The notes beneath the pieces are model-generated. The model ran no database searches, had not been told where the DNA came from, and was given only the letters and a program-made list of their open reading frames with translations. Made by a program: the position numbers and the translations under genes. Positions 62,220-64,000 of a stretch of 64,000 nt of DNA are shown here, piece by piece. How positions within the stretch are numbered: position 1 is the stretch's first letter; each line of letters starts with the position of its first letter. Source of the stretch: Spirochaetae bacterium HGW-Spirochaetae-2 (GTDB taxonomy: Bacteria; Spirochaetota; Spirochaetia; Sphaerochaetales; Sphaerochaetaceae). The stretch spans positions 1-64,000 of the forward strand of contig PGXW01000005.1 of NCBI GenBank assembly GCA_002839355.1, read 5' to 3'.

Positions 62220-62345
62220 CACATCTCCTTCCGTTTGAAGATTGGGTGTGTGGGATCAAGGATAGCTCCTTCGTCAGCAGTGGTTTTGAATCAATGCTTT
62301 ACTATTTTGGCGTTTCAAAGTATATTTTTATGGAGATTTAGGCAT

Positions 62346-62945
62346 TTGTCAATCAAAAAGAGGGTTGAAAACAAGGAGATAGAACACTCACCGGACAATA
62401 CGGTCTGCGAGACGATTGTGCTGTTGAGAAACAGGCTTCAGCTTTCTAAAGCCGATTTTGCAAAAAGGATCGGCTACTCTCTCGCCCATTTGCGCAGGGT
62501 TGAAAAGGGAGAGAGCCTTCCGACGATGGAAATGATTGAATCCATCATCAAGGAGTTTCAACTGAATCCTACATGGCCGTTTCTTGATGAGGGAGAGGAC
62601 CTCTTTACAGAAACATCCAGGCTGCAGGCTGATGAGGTTTCATCATCTGCCGGTAGCAGGTTGGTACAATGGCGTAAGGGAAAAGGAATCCAGCAAAAGG
62701 AACTGGCGGCTATAGCGGGAATTTCTCTTCCCAACCTGGTGGAAGTTGAATTCGGACGCAGAAGGATGACGACTCGATTTGCAAAGAAGATCGAGGACGC
62801 ATGCGCTATAAGTGCATCTTGGTTACTGTATGGAGATGAGCAATCGAAGGAGAATCCCTGTGGGGACAAGATGATTGAATTTCTCAGAAAGACACCAGAA
62901 GCCAGAAAGCTTGTGTGGGAGATGATGGAGCGCGAAGACGATTGA
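62346..62945 (+). CDS. double HTH (Cro/C1-type) regulator, copy 2
   Basis: Paralogue of the preceding gene, about 199 residues, again with two XRE domains (IVLLRNRLQLSKADFAKRIG and RLVQWRKGKGIQQKELAAIA) and the same C-terminal EARKLVWEMME. The start is uncertain: a TTG at 62346 follows GGAG, while longer frames begin inside sequence with no similarity to copy 1. Tandem duplication within the pair is clear at the protein level but the DNA has diverged. Confidence 0.72.
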   Translation: MSIKKRVENKEIEHSPDNTVCETIVLLRNRLQLSKADFAKRIGYSLAHLRRVEKGESLPTMEMIESIIKEFQLNPTWPFLDEGEDLFTETSRLQADEVSSSAGSRLVQWRKGKGIQQKELAAIAGISLPNLVEVEFGRRRMTTRFAKKIEDACAISASWLLYGDEQSKENPCGDKMIEFLRKTPEARKLVWEMMEREDD

Positions 62946-63042
62946 CGCGCCTTATTTTTTGGCTTATAATATCAATATTCTGAACAATAAGAATAACAAT
63001 ATTAATAAAAAGAACAATAACAAAAATGGAGGAAATTTGCTT

Positions 63043-63276
63043 ATGGACGACCTGAATTCCTTGTTGAAAACCGCAATCGATGAGACCTCGCATGTACGGG
63101 AAGGGGAGACCTTCCTGGTGAAGGATCTGTTCAAGGGATACGAGTGGAACCGTATTCCCAAGGGGGACCGACTCATGCTGGGCTCGATGTTCCTCAGCTA
63201 TATCGGCACACATAACTGCAAGGTTACCGTTGCCGACAAAGGGGCCTCAGGGCAGCAACGGTATCAGAAGCATTGA
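63043..63276 (+). CDS. small DUF1413-like protein
   Basis: A 77-residue soluble protein. GETFLVKDLFKGYEWNRIPK, then GDRLMLGSMFLSYI and KGASGQQRY resemble the DUF1413 family, whose role is not established. GGAGG lies ten bases before the ATG, and an AT-rich, asparagine-coding stretch (62975-63030) precedes it, which argues against the longer frame. It may be co-transcribed with the double HTH genes. The 188 bases after it show no other gene. Confidence 0.68.
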   Translation: MDDLNSLLKTAIDETSHVREGETFLVKDLFKGYEWNRIPKGDRLMLGSMFLSYIGTHNCKVTVADKGASGQQRYQKH

Positions 63277-63464
63277 TTAGGGGATTACACGTTGGGATGG
63301 TGTGGATCTGGTGATTTGAATCGCGTATCGGATGAATATGTAGTACAATTAGGCAGTATCAAACTGATTGCAAGTGAAGCGTTAGCATGTGGGCCGCATG
63401 AGGCATCCCATAGATTTCGATTTTTGTGGTAGTATTGTAAGAGAGGGAAGGTGAAGACCCTGAT

Positions 63465-64000
63465 ATGATTGAGAAACTTGTTGCTGAGGCTACAGAATGT
63501 GATTTTAATCGCTCATTCGATGCGATGATCACCGACTCACGAAAGGAAGATTACAGCTTCACCTTGCTCAAGGCAACGTACCTTGAAAAGACAGGCAACC
63601 ATTTTGCGTCCTCTGATTACCTATCCTTCGGACTTGCTGATAAGGATGGATTTCTCACCAATGCAGGCAAACTGATGGCTGACCAGTATATCGTACGCAA
63701 TTCGCGAATATTCTGCACCCGTTGGAATGGACTCGACAAAGGTTCCATCTTCGATGATGCTTTGGACGACAAAGAGTATGAAGGCAACCTGATCAGTCTG
63801 CTACGCAACAGCAGTGAGTTCGTGCGAAACAACTCCAAGGTTCGCTTCGTGAAGGAATCCCAGTCTCGTGTGGACAAACCCGATTATGCCGATCGGGCGG
63901 TTACTGAGGCTCTTGTGAACGCATTGATACATCGTGATTACATACTGCTGGGCAGCGAGATCCATATCGACATGTTCGATGATCGGCTTGAGATCCAAAG
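63465..64000 (+). CDS. RecG-like ATP-binding protein (COG2865 type), partial
   Basis: Open to the right edge of the window; 178 residues are visible. LTNAGKLMADQY, then ADRAVTEALVNALIHRDY with HIDMFDDRLEI, match the central GHKL-type ATPase region of COG2865 transcriptional regulator/ATPase proteins. The AlbA-type DNA-binding domain that normally precedes it (about 130 residues) is missing: a stop lies at 63438-63440, eight codons before the ATG. Either a short family member or a gene truncated at its 5' end. Confidence 0.65.
   Translation, partial: MIEKLVAEATECDFNRSFDAMITDSRKEDYSFTLLKATYLEKTGNHFASSDYLSFGLADKDGFLTNAGKLMADQYIVRNSRIFCTRWNGLDKGSIFDDALDDKEYEGNLISLLRNSSEFVRNNSKVRFVKESQSRVDKPDYADRAVTEALVNALIHRDYILLGSEIHIDMFDDRLEIQ

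Overview
The window looks like a chromosomal segment from a Gram-negative, saccharolytic bacterium. Lipoprotein and Sec signal peptides, TRAP and sugar ABC importers, CMP-Kdo synthetase genes and a large surface-polysaccharide locus all point that way. A Sphaerochaeta-like spirochaete is my best guess, from gene style only; no rRNA or tRNA gene anchors it.

Layout. (1) 104-4639, plus strand: a compact operon of a SAM methyltransferase, a lipoprotein binding protein, a FecCD-type permease, a small P-loop GTPase with Cys pairs, and an ABC ATPase with an extra N-terminal domain. It resembles a metal or metal-chelate importer. (2) 4636-6332, minus strand: a two-gene ABC-2 exporter behind a palindromic operator. 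(3) 6629-7052: a scar holding the 3' end of a CMP-Kdo synthetase gene and another gene remnant. (4) 7320-15157, plus strand: a sugar operon (binding protein, two permeases, FGGY kinase, class II aldolase, fused E1 alpha-beta dehydrogenase, stand-alone lipoyl domain), ended by a convergent ROK repressor gene (15154-16374). The same ATATCA-N5-TGATAT palindrome lies at both promoters. (5) 16771-23444, minus strand, visibly GC-rich: a seven-gene operon with a TRAP importer, an unrecognised 406-residue protein, two CMP-Kdo synthetase paralogues and a DapA/NanA-type lyase. It looks like uptake and metabolism of a sugar acid. GTGCCAGGCAC-type hairpin repeats lie beside it.

(6) 24527-58272: a surface polysaccharide (O-antigen or exopolysaccharide) locus. 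It starts with a MarR-like regulator and the remains of two aminotransferase genes around a putative nuclease gene flanked by 157-bp repeats. Then come a priming glycosyl-phosphate transferase, a split transketolase, glycosyltransferases, Wzy and Wzx, and sets for UDP-L-FucNAc (capEFG), dTDP-L-rhamnose (rmlADBC), UDP-ManNAcA (wecCB) and a dTDP-3-(acylamino)-3,6-dideoxyhexose (second rmlAB, ketoisomerase, aminotransferase, acyltransferase). FabH, FabG and a carboxyltransferase close the locus and may make the acyl donor. AT-rich glycosyltransferase, Wzy and Wzx genes alternate with GC-balanced sugar-nucleotide genes, so the locus is a mosaic. An IS5-type fragment and an IS30 element interrupt it.

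(7) 58290-64000: an IS21 element (istA, istB) with two nested istB remnants and four copies of its end sequence, two paralogous double-HTH regulators, a small DUF1413-like protein, and a RecG-like/COG2865 ATPase gene that runs off the window.
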